Part shown: positions 6,129-6,335 of the stretch, one piece after another
Position numbering within the stretch: position 1 is the stretch's first letter
Layout of the letters: the number at the start of each line of letters is the position of its first letter
From: an uncultured Eggerthellaceae bacterium
GTDB taxonomy: Bacteria; Actinomycetota; Coriobacteriia; Coriobacteriales; Eggerthellaceae
DNA: 6,335 bases
NCBI GenBank assembly: GCA_910577495.1
Contig: CAJTML010000118.1
Coordinates: 1 to 6,335 of the forward strand
Reading direction: 5' to 3'
Made by a program: the position numbers and the translations under genes
The notes under the pieces: generated by a model
Told to the model about the DNA's origin: nothing
The model's input: only the letters and a program-made list of their open reading frames with translations
Database searches by the model: none

Positions 6129-6335
6129 GTGGCGAATATGCAAGCCGGCTCTCGGTTTCGTCTGGGCGTGCTCAGCGCTTCGGCGGGCGCTATCTTATGG
6201 GGCTTTTCGGGGTCATGTGCGCAGTATCTCTATGAGCATTACACCATTGACCCTGCGTTTATGACGGCGGCACGCTCGCTGGTGTCGGGCATGTTGTTTT
6301 GCTCTTCATCCTGTGCACGAAGCGAGACGTGTTAG
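6129..6335 (+). CDS. EamA/DMT-family transporter, N-terminal part, with an apparent frameshift
   Basis: The frame starts at GTG 6129, immediately after the mfd stop, and is probably cotranscribed and coupled with mfd. After a short basic N-terminus the first membrane helix runs from about 12 to 34 (LGVLSASAGAILWGFSGSCA), typical of EamA drug/metabolite transporters. The conserved DPAFMTAARSLVSGMLF (41-57) leads into the second helix. From residue 58 the reading turns to CSSSCARSETC and stops at 6333-6335. The -1 frame from 6299 instead reads LLFILCTKRDVL and stays open to the window edge; it is the hydrophobic helix with a basic end that the family expects. So one base seems to be missing from the T-run at 6297-6300. 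This is either a pseudogene or a homopolymer sequencing error. The substrate is unknown; the full family length is about 300 residues, mostly outside the window. Confidence 0.75.
   Translation: MANMQAGSRFRLGVLSASAGAILWGFSGSCAQYLYEHYTIDPAFMTAARSLVSGMLFCSSSCARSETC

Overview
The window looks like chromosomal DNA of an anaerobic actinobacterium of the class Coriobacteriia (Eggerthella/Slackia/Cryptobacterium-like). This is an inference. It rests on the moderately high GC of the conserved genes and on a 337-residue protein that I recognise, from memory, as a type widespread in that class. No rRNA or other marker fixes the genus. Both ends cut through genes (an aldo/keto reductase on the left, a DMT transporter on the right), so this is a fragment of a longer replicon or a short contig.

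Layout, left to right. (1) 1-265, minus strand: the first 88 codons of an aldo/keto reductase. (2) 360-1373, minus strand: a complete lineage-type protein with an AbiEi-like N-terminus and a DUF559/Vsr-like PD-(D/E)xK nuclease-fold C-terminus. (3) 1374-1847: 474 bp with no convincing gene. The half next to the orphan gene is AT-rich and holds a candidate promoter, a dyad in the promoter spacer and two direct repeats. The half next to nth is GC-rich and holds three copies of TTCCGAAG in alternating orientation that could form mutually exclusive hairpins. (4) 1848-2507, minus strand: nth, endonuclease III. (5) 2508-2621: a 114-bp divergent intergenic region. (6) 2622-6128, plus strand: mfd, the transcription-repair coupling factor. 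(7) 6129-6335, plus strand: the start of an EamA/DMT-family transporter. It follows mfd without a gap, and its frame breaks at a T-run near 6297-6300.

Functionally, the core is a divergent pair of DNA-repair genes. nth starts base excision repair of oxidised pyrimidines; mfd releases RNA polymerase stalled at lesions and recruits UvrAB. The nuclease-fold gene lies downstream of nth on the same strand but has its own ribosome binding site and probably its own promoter, so a role in repair or defence is only a neighbourhood hypothesis. The housekeeping genes are conventional. The part worth a second look is the orphan gene together with the structured DNA upstream of it. I do not see a clearly new multi-gene system here.
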